The notes under the pieces: model-generated
Seen by the model: the letters and a program-made list of their open reading frames with translations, nothing else
Database searches by the model: none
What the model was told of the DNA's origin: nothing
In this document: in pieces, positions 51,649 to 60,836 of the stretch
How positions within the stretch are numbered: position 1 is the first letter of the stretch
How the letters are laid out: every line of letters starts with the position of its first letter
Source: Eoetvoesia sp035555955
GTDB taxonomy: Bacteria > Pseudomonadota > Gammaproteobacteria > Burkholderiales > Burkholderiaceae_B
Assembly: GCF_035555955.1 (NCBI RefSeq)
Contig: NZ_DATMGA010000019.1
Span: forward strand, 7,331-71,330
Length of the DNA stretch: 64,000 nucleotides
Direction: 5' to 3'
Made by a program: the position numbers and the translations under genes

Positions 51649-52809
51649 ATGAAAATGAAAATTTCCATTCCCGGCATCATCGGCGCCGCGACGCTGGCCA
51701 GCGCGGCCTTGCTGGCTTCGATGCCTGCGACGGTCCGCGCCGCGTCGGAAAACGCTGGCCGGAATCAGCCAAGCGCGGATCAGCCCTTTACCATGGACAG
51801 CGTCGCCACGTTCGAGTATCCCTGGGCCATCGCCTTTCTTCCCGACGGCCGTCTGCTGGTCACTGAAAAGCCCGGAAAGCTGTTCATCACGACGCAGAAG
51901 GGCGAAAAGAAAGAAGTGGCCGGTATTCCCAAGGTGTATTACAGCGGTCAGAACGGTTTGCTCGACGTCGCCGTTTCGCCCGCATTTTCCCGCGACCACA
52001 GCATTTATCTCACCTTTGTCGAACCCGGGCGCGGCGGCGGCGCGCTTGCGCTGGCCCGCGCGCAACTGCGCGAGTCCGGCGGCGCGGCAAGCCTCGCCAA
52101 CCTTGCCATCATCTGGCGACAGAACCGCTTCAGCAGTCGCGGTCAACCGGGCGGCATTATCGCGTTCCCGCCCGATGGGCGGCATCTGTTCCTGACGACG
52201 GGCGACCGCCAGCAGCCCCGGACCGCGCAAGACCCCGACCTGGCGCAGGGCAAGGTGCTGCGCCTGAACCTGGACGGCTCCACACCCAAGGACAATCCCA
52301 TGGCCGGCCAGGGCGGCGTCAAGGCCCAGACCTGGACCACGGGCCATCGCAATCCCTATGGGCTGGCATTCGCGCCCGACGGCCGCCTTTGGCTTGACGA
52401 AATGGGCCCGCGCGGCGGCGACGAGCTCAACCTCATCCAGCCTGGACGCAACTACGGCTGGCCCGTGGTTTCCAATGGCGACAACTACAACGGCACGCCC
52501 ATTCCCCGTCACGGCACCCACCCCGAATTCGAAGCCCCTGTCGTCTACTGGACGCCGGTCATTGCGCCGGCGGGCCTGGCCTTCTATGAGGGCGCCATGT
52601 TCCCCGCATGGCGTGGCTCCGCCCTCATCGGTGGCCTGGTGGAGAGAGGCCTGGTGCGTATCGCCTTCGACGGGAAGGGCGGCGCCAAAGAGGCCGAACG
52701 CTGGGTTTTGGGGCATCGCATACGCGATGTCGCCGTGGCCAGCGACGGCGCGGTGTGGCTGATCGAGGACGAGGAAGGGGGGCGGTTGCTAAGGCTTACG
52801 CCTCGCTGA
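51649..52809 (+). CDS. PQQ-dependent sugar dehydrogenase-like protein (YliI type)
   Basis: This 386-aa secreted protein has a signal peptide cut near VRAAS and a six-bladed propeller. Typical motifs are YPWAIAFLPDGRLLVTEKPGKL, GQNGLLDVAVSP, TGHRNPYGLAF and DEMGPRGGDELNLIQPGRNYGWP. It resembles soluble aldose dehydrogenase YliI, which uses PQQ and calcium to oxidise sugars in the periplasm. It is alone, with no PQQ synthesis genes nearby. The in-frame start at 51649 gives a normal signal peptide. Confidence 0.88.
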   Translation: MKMKISIPGIIGAATLASAALLASMPATVRAASENAGRNQPSADQPFTMDSVATFEYPWAIAFLPDGRLLVTEKPGKLFITTQKGEKKEVAGIPKVYYSGQNGLLDVAVSPAFSRDHSIYLTFVEPGRGGGALALARAQLRESGGAASLANLAIIWRQNRFSSRGQPGGIIAFPPDGRHLFLTTGDRQQPRTAQDPDLAQGKVLRLNLDGSTPKDNPMAGQGGVKAQTWTTGHRNPYGLAFAPDGRLWLDEMGPRGGDELNLIQPGRNYGWPVVSNGDNYNGTPIPRHGTHPEFEAPVVYWTPVIAPAGLAFYEGAMFPAWRGSALIGGLVERGLVRIAFDGKGGAKEAERWVLGHRIRDVAVASDGAVWLIEDEEGGRLLRLTPR

Positions 52810-52932
52810 CCTGGCCAACTGCCTGGCCGCGTGTTCTTTCGACGGCATGCATGCTTGGCTGCGGCGCCGGGGCTGGCGTCGCCTTCGCGCATGAGGGGAG
52901 CCGAAAAGCGCGCCGGGCCGTGAACCCGCGAG

Positions 52933-53793
52933 TCAAGTGCTGGCCACCAGCAGTTCCTCTCCATTGTCGGGCGGACGCAGGCCGTCCTCCCTGTTTGCAA
53001 AGTAACGCTGCGCAAGGTCTGACGCGGGAACATGGCGCGCCTGCGCAAAGCCGGTTTCGCGGGCCAGGGTCAGGATTTCGTGTGGGGTGAAATAGCTCAG
53101 GAACGGTGTTCCGCTTGCTTGCGCGCCTTTCGCCGCCATCTCGAGCCCGGGCCGCACTTCGGGGCCGGCCATTTCCAGCGGAAGCAGGAAAGTCATGGCA
53201 AGCGTGGAACCTGGGGCAAAAGCCGAAACCTGGCGCAGCGTGGCCGCGTTCGCCTCTTTGGTCAGATACATGCTGACGCCGGTGGAGACCACGATGGCCG
53301 GCTTGCCTGCGTCGAAACCGGAGGTTGCCAGCTTGGCCCGCCAGTCTTCCCCGGCTTCGAAATCGACGGGCACGAAATGCAGCCAGCCGGGAACGCCGAA
53401 GCCCAGCTCGACCAGGCGCTGGCGCTTCCAGGCCTGCGGGCCGGGCGGGTCGATTTCGAATACCTTCAGCCGGGAGGCAATATCGGGCCTTCGCTGCGCG
53501 AAGCTGTCGAGGCCGGCGCCCAGAATGACGTACTGCTCGACGCCTTGACCAGCTTGCTCCACGACCAGGTCGTCGATGTAGCGGGCGCGGGCCACGATCG
53601 ACGCCCGGAAGGGGAGCGTGAATTGCAGATCCATGTCGCCGCGGCTGCGCCAGTCGGGATCCGGGGCCAGCAGTCTGAGGCCGATTTCATCCTCGATCAC
53701 GTGCGGTGGAGGATCCGCCTGGACATGCAGGGCCCGCCACAAGGCGACCCGCGCCGCCGTGCTGTCCGGCGCTATCTTGCGTTCATCGTTCAT
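52933..53793 (-). CDS. SAM-dependent methyltransferase (leucine carboxyl methyltransferase-like)
   Basis: This 286-aa class I methyltransferase of the LCMT/SAM-dependent type has the SAM motif YVILGAGLDSFAQRRP near residue 90 and FEIDPPGPQAWKRQRL after it. VSTGVSMYLTKEA lies in the substrate region. ATG 53793 has AAAGGA upstream; the 57-residue in-frame extension is rejected. It is divergent from the metallo-hydrolase gene. The methylated substrate is unknown. Confidence 0.83.
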   Translation of the reverse strand: MNDERKIAPDSTAARVALWRALHVQADPPPHVIEDEIGLRLLAPDPDWRSRGDMDLQFTLPFRASIVARARYIDDLVVEQAGQGVEQYVILGAGLDSFAQRRPDIASRLKVFEIDPPGPQAWKRQRLVELGFGVPGWLHFVPVDFEAGEDWRAKLATSGFDAGKPAIVVSTGVSMYLTKEANAATLRQVSAFAPGSTLAMTFLLPLEMAGPEVRPGLEMAAKGAQASGTPFLSYFTPHEILTLARETGFAQARHVPASDLAQRYFANREDGLRPPDNGEELLVAST

Positions 53794-53935
53794 GATGTTC
53801 AATCCTTTCCGTTCGTTTTCGCCAGAAGCCGGCTTGCTGACCGTGCGCTGAACGATCCGACGCCATGCCGCGCGGGAGCTATTCGACAGTCGGCGGGCGT
53901 AGTACGATGGCATCACCATATCAAAACAACGAGAC

Positions 53936-54847
53936 ATGAACGATACACCACGCACTTTTCGCATCGGCGCCGTTACGGTGACGATACTGGTCGAATCTTC
54001 CGGCCCCTTGCTGCATCCCGCGGAGCTTTACCCCGACTCCACGCCCGAGATAATCGCCGCCCAGGCCGGCTGGATGGGGCCCCATTTATACGATGCCGCC
54101 AGCGACCGGCTGGTAATCGCCATGCAAAGCTATTTGCTGCGCAGCGCCGGCAAGACCATTCTGGTTGACACCTGTGTGGGCGACTGCAAGCAGCGGGTGC
54201 GCGGCGAGTTCGATGGCGCCGTCTGGCACTGGCTGTCACGGCTTCAAGAGGCTGGCGTCGAGCCCGAACAAGTCGACATCGTGCTGTCCACCCATTTGCA
54301 TGTCGATCACGTCGGCTGGCATACCCGGCTGGAAGACGGCCAATGGGTGCCCACCTTTCCCAATGCCCGCTATCTTTTCGTGAAGCCCGAGTACGCCTAT
54401 TGGCGCAGCGAAATAGGCAAGACCGCGCTCGAGCGCACCGGCGACTATATCGAAGACAGTGTGCAGCCGGTGTTCGACGCCGGCCTGGCCGACCTGGTCG
54501 AGACGGATCACCGCATCGATGCCGCACTGCGCCTGGTTCCCGCGCCGGGCCATACGCCCGGCCATGCCTGTGTCGAAATCAACAGCGAAGGCGAATCCGC
54601 GATCATCACCGGCGACCTGCTTCATCACCCGCTGCAATGCTGCTTCCCGAAATGGAGTACGCGCTTTTGCTTCGACCAGAACCAATCGCGCGCCACGCGC
54701 CTGGCGTTCATGAAAGAGCACGCGGAACTGGGCACCTTGCTGTTTCCTGCACACTTCCCCGCGCCGACCGCCGGGCGATTAAGCAAGGTGGAAACCAGCG
54801 AAGATATTAGCTACACCTATCATTTCGTGGATGACGAGGCTGACTGA
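53936..54847 (+). CDS. Metallo-beta-lactamase-fold hydrolase
   Basis: This 303-aa MBL-fold protein has the zinc motif THLHVDHVGW (H120, H122, D124, H125), a following APGHTPGH and the DLLHHP aspartate. It is of the general lactonase/quorum-quenching-like group, but specificity cannot be told. It is divergent from the methyltransferase with a 142-base gap and is followed by a periplasmic binding protein gene 59 bases downstream. Confidence 0.83.
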   Translation: MNDTPRTFRIGAVTVTILVESSGPLLHPAELYPDSTPEIIAAQAGWMGPHLYDAASDRLVIAMQSYLLRSAGKTILVDTCVGDCKQRVRGEFDGAVWHWLSRLQEAGVEPEQVDIVLSTHLHVDHVGWHTRLEDGQWVPTFPNARYLFVKPEYAYWRSEIGKTALERTGDYIEDSVQPVFDAGLADLVETDHRIDAALRLVPAPGHTPGHACVEINSEGESAIITGDLLHHPLQCCFPKWSTRFCFDQNQSRATRLAFMKEHAELGTLLFPAHFPAPTAGRLSKVETSEDISYTYHFVDDEAD

Positions 54848-54906
54848 GGGCTTGGTCAAGGCATTATCCGCAGTATCTTTTAATTTTTCACCATCAGGGG
54901 AAATCG

Positions 54907-55683
54907 ATGTCTACAGTCAATGCCTGGTTGCGCAAGTGCCTGGTTTTCATTCCCATGGCCGTTGCAGCGACGTTCATAGGAAAGAGCTGTGCGGCGCAAA
55001 CGCTTCGTGTCGTGCACGACCAGCGGTTCCCACCTTTTGCCAGCGTCGAGCAGGGCAAATCGCAGGGGCTTGCCGTGGATATTCTGGAAGCGGCGGCGAA
55101 GCGCGCTGGAATAAGCATTTCCTTCGTGCCCGTTCCTTTCAAGGAAATGATGCCGACGGTGGAAAAGGGCGATGCGGATGCGGTCTTTCCCATTGCCATT
55201 ACCGAGCAACGGCGTGCCATCTACGATTTCAGCGCGCCGCTGTTGCCGACCGGAGGTGCTTTGTTCGTGCTGGCTCCGCAGAAAACACCGGAAGGCCTGT
55301 CCGCGCTTGCTGGGAAAACAGTGACCACTCCGAAAACAGGGCCCTTGGCGGGATACATCAAAAAAAATGCGCCGCAGGTCAAACTGGTGGTAACCGCGAA
55401 CTACGAGGAAAGCCTGAGCCAGCTCGTTTCGGGCAAGGCGGATGCCGCGGCCTTGAATTTTCAAGTTGGAACCGTGCTTGCCGCAAAGCTGCATCCGGGC
55501 AAAGTCACCGCGCCGGATAAGCTCTTTCTCGAGCTGCCGCTGGCCTTGGCGGTTCCCAAGGGAAAATCCGCCCAGGTGCTGAAGAAGCTCGATGAGGGAA
55601 TTTCCGCCATTAAGGCCGACGGCACGTGGGCCGCCATAAACAAGAAATGGCTTGGCGAAGGGGCCACTGGATCCATGAAGTAA
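54907..55683 (+). CDS. Periplasmic amino-acid-type binding protein
   Basis: This 258-aa type II binding protein of the SBP_bac_3 family has a signal peptide ending near SCAAQ. It has TLRVVHDQRFPPFASVEQGKSQGLAVDILEAAAKRAGI at the mature N-terminus and an EQRRAIYDFSAPLL motif. It normally delivers an amino acid or small polar molecule to an ABC importer; no permease or ATPase is nearby. A hairpin terminator lies at 55738-55774. Confidence 0.83.
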   Translation: MSTVNAWLRKCLVFIPMAVAATFIGKSCAAQTLRVVHDQRFPPFASVEQGKSQGLAVDILEAAAKRAGISISFVPVPFKEMMPTVEKGDADAVFPIAITEQRRAIYDFSAPLLPTGGALFVLAPQKTPEGLSALAGKTVTTPKTGPLAGYIKKNAPQVKLVVTANYEESLSQLVSGKADAAALNFQVGTVLAAKLHPGKVTAPDKLFLELPLALAVPKGKSAQVLKKLDEGISAIKADGTWAAINKKWLGEGATGSMK

Positions 55684-55737
55684 TAAGCTTCCTGGCTTGC
55701 GGCCTATTGGTATCGGCGATTGTTGTTAAGGCGCTGC

Positions 55738-55774
55738 AAACCCGACCGCTGATGCATTTGCGCGGCCGGGTTTT
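55738..55774. terminator. Terminator between convergent genes
   Basis: AAACCCGACCGC and GCGGCCGGGTTT are 12-base arms with one mismatch around a 12-base loop, followed by T. It lies between the convergent binding-protein gene and soxD-like gene and can serve both strands. Confidence 0.65.
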
Positions 55775-55792
55775 CCCGGCTTGCGGCCCTTG

Positions 55793-56365
55793 CTATCGGT
55801 CGGCCGGCTTGAACCCGTCGCGGTTGGGCATTTTTACCTTGGCCAGTGTGTCCTGGTTCATGTTGGCGTCTTGCGGCACGATGTTCGCCTTGTACAAGAT
55901 GTAGGCGGTAAGAGCGTAGACCTCGTCGTTGGACAAGCTGTTGGGTGAGGTGAACGGCATGGCGCGCTTGACGTAGTCGAACAAGGTTGTCGAGTAGGGC
56001 CAATAGCTTTCCACGGTTTTAACGGGTGGGCCCGATTTGGCGGCCAATGTGCCGCGTCCGCCGATCAGCCGGTCGCCGATTCCTCCTTCAAGGTTTGCGC
56101 CATGGCAAGCCAGGCATTGCTGCGTATATAGTTTTTCGCCTTGCATGACCGTGCCCGAGCCCTTCGGCAGGCCGCGGCCGTCCGGCAGGGGCGAGACGAA
56201 CTGCTTGAGTTCCTCGGGACCAACGTTGGTGCCGAACCCGTAGTGATGAGGGGATTCAGCCGAGGCGGATGTGGCTGTCGACCCTTCGGCTTGCGCGGCG
56301 AAGCCGCTTGTACAGGCGAGCCCCACAGCGAATGCGATAAGCGTTTGCTTAGTAGTGATGGACAT
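55793..56365 (-). CDS. soxD: SoxD-like c-type cytochrome, sulfite dehydrogenase subunit
   Basis: This 190-aa periplasmic monohaem cytochrome c has a signal peptide (cut near FAAQA), the haem-binding CLACH (C84, C87, H88) and a likely axial Met136 (RAMPFTSP). It is the electron-accepting partner of the molybdenum subunit encoded upstream. Its ATG lies 17 bases inside the end of soxC, so translation is coupled. The length is that of SoxD-type or SorB-type cytochromes with a single haem. Confidence 0.87.
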   Translation of the reverse strand: MSITTKQTLIAFAVGLACTSGFAAQAEGSTATSASAESPHHYGFGTNVGPEELKQFVSPLPDGRGLPKGSGTVMQGEKLYTQQCLACHGANLEGGIGDRLIGGRGTLAAKSGPPVKTVESYWPYSTTLFDYVKRAMPFTSPNSLSNDEVYALTAYILYKANIVPQDANMNQDTLAKVKMPNRDGFKPADR

Positions 56366-57734
56366 TTGACACCTCCCCGCTTGCGGCGACTTTCCAGCTT
56401 TGAATGCCGTTCAAGTGATAAACCGAAGATAGCCCTCGCTCGTCCACCAGCGCCTTGATGGTGGGCTGGACGTAGCCGGTTTCGTCGGTACAGCGGCTTT
56501 GCAGGATGGCTTCCTTGCCGTCCCATTCCCAGGGCAGGGTGAAACGGGTGTGGCAGATAGGCAGCACCGGGCCGTGCAGCGTGGCGTCGCGCCAGCTTTT
56601 CCCGCCATCCACCGAAACCTCGACGCGTTTTACCGCGCCGCGCCCCGACCAGGCCAGGCCCGAGATCTCGTAGAAGCCGGGCTTTTGCAGCAGCATCTCG
56701 CCGGACGGGTACGTAATGACCGACTTGGCCTCCATGAGGAAGGAGAACTGCAGGGCGGTGCCGTCCGGCATCAGATCCGTGTATTTCGAAGTTTCTTCGC
56801 GGGTCATGAAGGGCATGTCGGAGACCTCGATGCGGCGCAGCCATTTGATCGACATATTGCCTTCGTATCCCGGCACGAACAGGCGCAGGGGGTAGCCTTG
56901 CTCGGGTCGGATGGCTTCGCCGTTCTGGCCGTAGGCAAGCAGGCAGTCCTTCATGGCCTTCTCGATGGGTATGCTGCGTGTCATGACGGCCGCGTCGCCG
57001 CCCTCGGCAAGCAGCCATTTTGCCCCCGGTTTCAGGCCAGCCTCGTTCAGGATGGTGGAAAGAGGCACGCCGACCCACTCGGAAGTGGAGGTAAGCCCAT
57101 GGGTTCCCTGAACGGTCTTGAGCGTGGGCTTGGCCCATTCCGTAAGCCCGTTGCCGGAACATTCCAGGAACATCATCCTCGACAGCGCGGGAAAGCGCTT
57201 GAGGTCGGCCATGGAAAACTTCTTGGCCTGCTTGACCATGCCGTGCACATACAGCATATGCTTGGAGGGATCGATGGTGGCGATGCCGCCATGATGCCGT
57301 TCGTAGTGCAGGCCCGATGGCGTAATCATCCCTATGCTGTCCTGCAGGGGCGTAAAGCTCCAGGACGACTCGGTGGTTTTCGTGGGATAGCGTGTTCGGA
57401 CTTCGGTTTCGAACTGGGAACGCAAACCATAGCCGCCATCGTCGGTGGCAACGCCAACGCCTTGAACCTTGGTTGCGTCGGGGGGAACGTTGCGCTCTCT
57501 GGCGCCTGGCGTTGCCGCCGATGCCATGCCGGAAACGCCAGCCGTGCCGATGGCGGCCATCGCCCCCAGCATGAACCGCCTGCGCGCCGGAGTGACTTGC
57601 GGTGTCGTTCCTTGGTAATAGGGAGAGGCTGGGTCGTGCCGCTCGGCCTCTAGAAATCGGCGCTCCAGTTCTTGCAGAGCATTGGGACTGTGGGAATGGG
57701 ATAAGGTGGGATCACTGCTTGCTGAGTTCTTCAT
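56349..57734 (-). CDS. soxC: SoxC-like sulfite dehydrogenase molybdenum subunit
   Basis: This 461-aa sulfite-oxidase-family molybdoenzyme has the molybdenum-ligand Cys192 in FLECSGNG and a C-terminal Ig-like dimerisation domain (VEVSVDGGKSWRDATL). A Tat signal with ARRRFMLGAM lies at residues 50-59, behind an unusually long hydrophilic N-terminal stretch; if the start is correct, the twin arginines are far from the N-terminus. It exports folded with its cofactor and oxidises sulfite or enzyme-bound sulfane sulfur with SoxD. None of the genes soxXYZAB is in the window. Confidence 0.9.
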   Translation of the reverse strand: MKNSASSDPTLSHSHSPNALQELERRFLEAERHDPASPYYQGTTPQVTPARRRFMLGAMAAIGTAGVSGMASAATPGARERNVPPDATKVQGVGVATDDGGYGLRSQFETEVRTRYPTKTTESSWSFTPLQDSIGMITPSGLHYERHHGGIATIDPSKHMLYVHGMVKQAKKFSMADLKRFPALSRMMFLECSGNGLTEWAKPTLKTVQGTHGLTSTSEWVGVPLSTILNEAGLKPGAKWLLAEGGDAAVMTRSIPIEKAMKDCLLAYGQNGEAIRPEQGYPLRLFVPGYEGNMSIKWLRRIEVSDMPFMTREETSKYTDLMPDGTALQFSFLMEAKSVITYPSGEMLLQKPGFYEISGLAWSGRGAVKRVEVSVDGGKSWRDATLHGPVLPICHTRFTLPWEWDGKEAILQSRCTDETGYVQPTIKALVDERGLSSVYHLNGIQSWKVAASGEVSNVHHY

Positions 57735-57909
57735 ACACCGCTCCGTTGAATACTACCGGCTGACAAGTGGAAAAAGCGTGAATCAGTGCAATCCTGCAAG
57801 GCAGGGTATGCTGCCTTGCGGCGCATACATCGTCGATAGTACCGAGGCGCGACGAGCAACTCAAGGGAACGGGCCTTGCACCCGACGCCGGGCTTATGTT
57901 TTTCTGCTA

Positions 57910-58764
57910 CTAAACGTTGCCGCGAAGCATGCGTGCAAGCGCCTTGGCATCGCTTTGTTCCCCAGCCCAGTCCGCGGCAAAGTGCTCATAGGTCCGTGCA
58001 ATGCCGCTGTAGATATCAGACTCCGGCCGTTCACCCAGGTAGGCGGAAATCTCGTCCATTTCGGCGACCCAGCGGTAGGCTTTTGGAAACATGCCAGGCA
58101 CGGTGCGGCCCAGCCACGCGAATAGCTGCGGCTGGCTGGCGGCAAGTTCGTCGCTCAGCACCTGCCCCACGCCGTAGCGGTCGGCCGCCAGGCACATGAC
58201 CGACCCCAGCGCGGCCAGGCCTTTGGTGATGCCGCCGTAGCTCATCTTCAGGGCCGATGCGGCCCCCACCGGCGCATCCAGCGCCATCACGTCCAGGCCC
58301 GCGCTTGCCAGCCTGGAGGCGGCGTCTTCCACATTTCCCGACAGGTAGAAAGTGGTGGCAGCGCCGGTATTGGCGCCTTCGGCTTTGGGCGGCGGGCCGA
58401 TGATGCTGCCGTCCAGAAAGGGCGTGCCAGTGTCCTTCACTACCCGTTCAATGGCCAGAACCGTTTCCGGCGAGACCGCGTTGCAGTCGATGTAGACAGG
58501 CTTGCGCGGCGCGGCCCGCAGTGCTGGAGCAAGGCGTTCGGCGATGGGCAGCGCCTCTTTGGGCGGCAGGATGGAAAGCAGGAAATCCGCCGCGACCAGT
58601 TCTTCGTCGCCGGCGGCGATCATCCCCGCGGCCTGCGCCCGCGCCGCGCTGGATGCGCTGCGGCCTTGCAAGGAGGTAAGTACCCTGGCCCCGTTGCGCG
58701 CCAGCAGCGCGCCCACGCCCGATCCCATATTTCCGGGGGCGGTGATTGCAATGGTTATTGCCAT
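57910..58764 (-). CDS. NAD(P)-binding dehydrogenase with DUF1932 domain
   Basis: This 284-aa protein has a 6-phosphogluconate dehydrogenase-type Rossmann start (ITIAITAPGNMGSGVGALLARNG) and a C-terminal DUF1932 domain (KMSYGGITKGLAALGSVMCLAADRYG). It belongs to the 3-hydroxyisobutyrate dehydrogenase superfamily. AAAGGAA before ATG 58764 decides the start over the in-frame 58926. It is divergent from the Rieske dioxygenase cluster, so it may oxidise a product of that pathway, but the link is only positional. Confidence 0.8.
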   Translation of the reverse strand: MAITIAITAPGNMGSGVGALLARNGARVLTSLQGRSASSAARAQAAGMIAAGDEELVAADFLLSILPPKEALPIAERLAPALRAAPRKPVYIDCNAVSPETVLAIERVVKDTGTPFLDGSIIGPPPKAEGANTGAATTFYLSGNVEDAASRLASAGLDVMALDAPVGAASALKMSYGGITKGLAALGSVMCLAADRYGVGQVLSDELAASQPQLFAWLGRTVPGMFPKAYRWVAEMDEISAYLGERPESDIYSGIARTYEHFAADWAGEQSDAKALARMLRGNV

Positions 58765-59079
58765 AAGTGGTGGTTCCTTTGACGGTGCGTAAATACCCGA
58801 GAGCGGCGGGAGATTGCCGGCGGCGCGTTTGTCGTTCTTCGTTCCGGGCTGATGTTTGTCGAGGCTTTTCGCATCATACGGCTGCTTGATGATTTCAGGC
58901 GATCCATGAGTTTCGATTACCGGCATTCGCCCATTCTGTGGGATAGGTGCAAACCCCGATTGTCTGTGCCTCCCAGCTTGGAAATATAATTATTGAAACG
59001 ATGTTTCTAATAGTGAAACAAAAGTCAAAAAGCTTTTTATGGGCATTCGGAATCGAATCATTCAGTTTGACGAGGAGTC
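58765..59079. other. 315-base divergent control region
   Basis: This gap separates the divergent DUF1932 dehydrogenase and Rieske genes. It holds an AT-rich stretch at 58980-59045 with inverted and direct GAAAC repeats (58995-59019). No gene was found in it. Confidence 0.55.
58995..59019. promoter_or_regulatory. GAAAC inverted and direct repeats, putative operator
   Basis: GAAAC-GAT-GTTTC (58995-59007) is a perfect inverted repeat, and a third GAAAC starts at 59015, exactly 20 bases after the first. The site is 61 bases upstream of the Rieske alpha ATG. No regulator gene is adjacent; IclR- or GntR-type binders are possible. Confidence 0.5.
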
Positions 59080-60336
59080 ATGATGGCCAAGCAAATCTCT
59101 GCCGCTCCCTCCGCGCAGAGCAGATGGACATGGGATAGCGTCCCCGACTTGCCGCAGACGCACTACCTTGATAACCGTATCTATACGGACGAGGCTTTGT
59201 TCGAAGCGGAGATGGCGCGGATTTTCAAGCGGCAATGGAAGTTCGTATGCCATGAAAGCGAGCTGGAGCGGGCCGGCGACTACCGGGCTGTCAGTGTGGC
59301 CGACAGTCCTGTTTTCGTGGTCAAGGGGGAGGACGGCGCCGTACGCGCCTTCCTCAATATATGTCCTCACAGGGGGGCTCGCTTGCTGCGCGAAGCTCGA
59401 GGCAATTTGCGAGGGCATCGCCTTAGCTGCTTCTATCATCATTGGACTTTCTCGACCGCGGGCGAGTGCGTAACCATTCCTCTGCCGCAAGGATACAAAC
59501 ATGATGTGGTGCGGCCGGGCAGCATCGGCTTGCGGGCTGTACCCGTCGGTTTGCGGCACGGGCTGGTTTTCGTCAAGGTCGATGACAGTGAAGAGGGGCA
59601 AAGCCTGGACGACTTCCTCGGGGTTGCGCTCGATGAAATTGCTACGCCCATAAAAGACCTGGAGGTCTTTCACTATCACCGGGTCGAAGTGAGGGCGAAC
59701 TGGAAGCTCTTTGTCGAGACGAATTGCGAAGGCTATCACGAATTGCTGCATTTCCTGAACCGGACCACGGCGCTTTCGCAGCCCGAATACATGAAGCGCA
59801 AGTGGCTCCTGAATCCGAATGGCCATCATACATTTCAGCCGGCCAGGATCGCTTATGGGAAGCTGCGGCTGGGGGATAGAAGCGAAGGAACACTGGCGGG
59901 CATGGCGCCCAATATGCACATCGTCGTCGATCTTTTCCCTGATTGCATGATCAATGCCCGTTCGACAGTTGTTCGCATGGATTCCCTGGTGCCTGTATCG
60001 CCGGGATTGACCATTCTTGAATGCCGCGGGCTTGCGCCCAAAGGCGATAGCGCGGATCAGCGGCGATCCAGGGTGCGCCAGCATAACCAGGTATGGGGTC
60101 CGCTGGGCAGGAATCTTCCCGAGGACATCTGGGCCATCGAGACACAGTGGGCCAACATGGCCAGCGGTGGGTTGCCGTACTCCATCATTGCGCGTGAAGA
60201 TGACAATCGTGCAACGGACGATGCGCCGCTGCGAAGTTTTTACGCCCAGTGGCAGCGCTTGATGGGTGTCGCGCCATTCAATATCGCTATGGCGCAGACG
60301 GGTTCCATGGCCAATTCTTCGGAAATTGCAATATGA
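59080..60336 (+). CDS. Ring-hydroxylating dioxygenase large subunit (Rieske alpha)
   Basis: This 418-aa Rieske oxygenase alpha subunit has [2Fe-2S] ligands C95, H97 (CPHRGA) and C117, H120 (CFYHHWTF). The mononuclear iron segment is NCEGYHELLHFLN near residue 215. The Rieske spacing (19 residues between H97 and C117) is slightly longer than usual. GAGGAG precedes ATG 59080, and ATG 59083 is equivalent. It overlaps the beta subunit by 4 bases. The alpha/beta layout fits benzoate-, salicylate- or anthranilate-type oxygenases. No reductase gene is in the window. Confidence 0.88.
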   Translation: MMAKQISAAPSAQSRWTWDSVPDLPQTHYLDNRIYTDEALFEAEMARIFKRQWKFVCHESELERAGDYRAVSVADSPVFVVKGEDGAVRAFLNICPHRGARLLREARGNLRGHRLSCFYHHWTFSTAGECVTIPLPQGYKHDVVRPGSIGLRAVPVGLRHGLVFVKVDDSEEGQSLDDFLGVALDEIATPIKDLEVFHYHRVEVRANWKLFVETNCEGYHELLHFLNRTTALSQPEYMKRKWLLNPNGHHTFQPARIAYGKLRLGDRSEGTLAGMAPNMHIVVDLFPDCMINARSTVVRMDSLVPVSPGLTILECRGLAPKGDSADQRRSRVRQHNQVWGPLGRNLPEDIWAIETQWANMASGGLPYSIIAREDDNRATDDAPLRSFYAQWQRLMGVAPFNIAMAQTGSMANSSEIAI

Positions 60337-60791
60337 AAGCCGATGATCGAATCCAGCTCAATGAACTGATCGTTTTTACCGGTGTGTGCCTGGATCAGGA
60401 AAACTTCGAAGGATATCTCTCTTCGTTTTGCGACGATGCCGAATACCAGGTGGTGTCCATCGTCCCGGAAATAGCGCAAACGGTCGCATGGCTTGATCTG
60501 ACCAAGCCGGCCCTCGAGAGCCTGCTGATGTCCGCCGATCGGCATACCTGGAATACCGGCTTGCGCACCCATCATATTGCCGCGGCCACGTTTTCCTTCG
60601 AGCCGGCGCATGCGGATACGGTGTCGTCGGTGTCGATTTTCCGGACGGATGCGGAAGGCAACACCAAGCTGTATGCGGTGGGCCGGTATTACGACCGATG
60701 GGTGCGCTCGGCGGATAGCTGGCTTCTGGCCAAGCGTACGCTTCAATTGGACACGAGGGTATTGGCGCCGCCGTCCGGAATGCCAATGTAA
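60333..60791 (+). CDS. Ring-hydroxylating dioxygenase small subunit (beta)
   Basis: This 152-aa NTF2-like beta subunit has an N-terminus typical of the family (RIQLNELIVFTGVCLDQENFEGYLSSFCDDAEYQVV) and WLLAKRTLQLDTRVL at the C-terminus. It supports the alpha subunit structurally. The ATGA overlap with the alpha gene shows coupling and fixes the start at 60333; the in-frame extension to 60249 is inside the alpha gene. Confidence 0.85.
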   Translation: MKADDRIQLNELIVFTGVCLDQENFEGYLSSFCDDAEYQVVSIVPEIAQTVAWLDLTKPALESLLMSADRHTWNTGLRTHHIAAATFSFEPAHADTVSSVSIFRTDAEGNTKLYAVGRYYDRWVRSADSWLLAKRTLQLDTRVLAPPSGMPM

Positions 60792-60836
60792 TAGTCGCCA
60801 TCCATCCGATGCGACGCTGATCATGGAGATCCTGTC

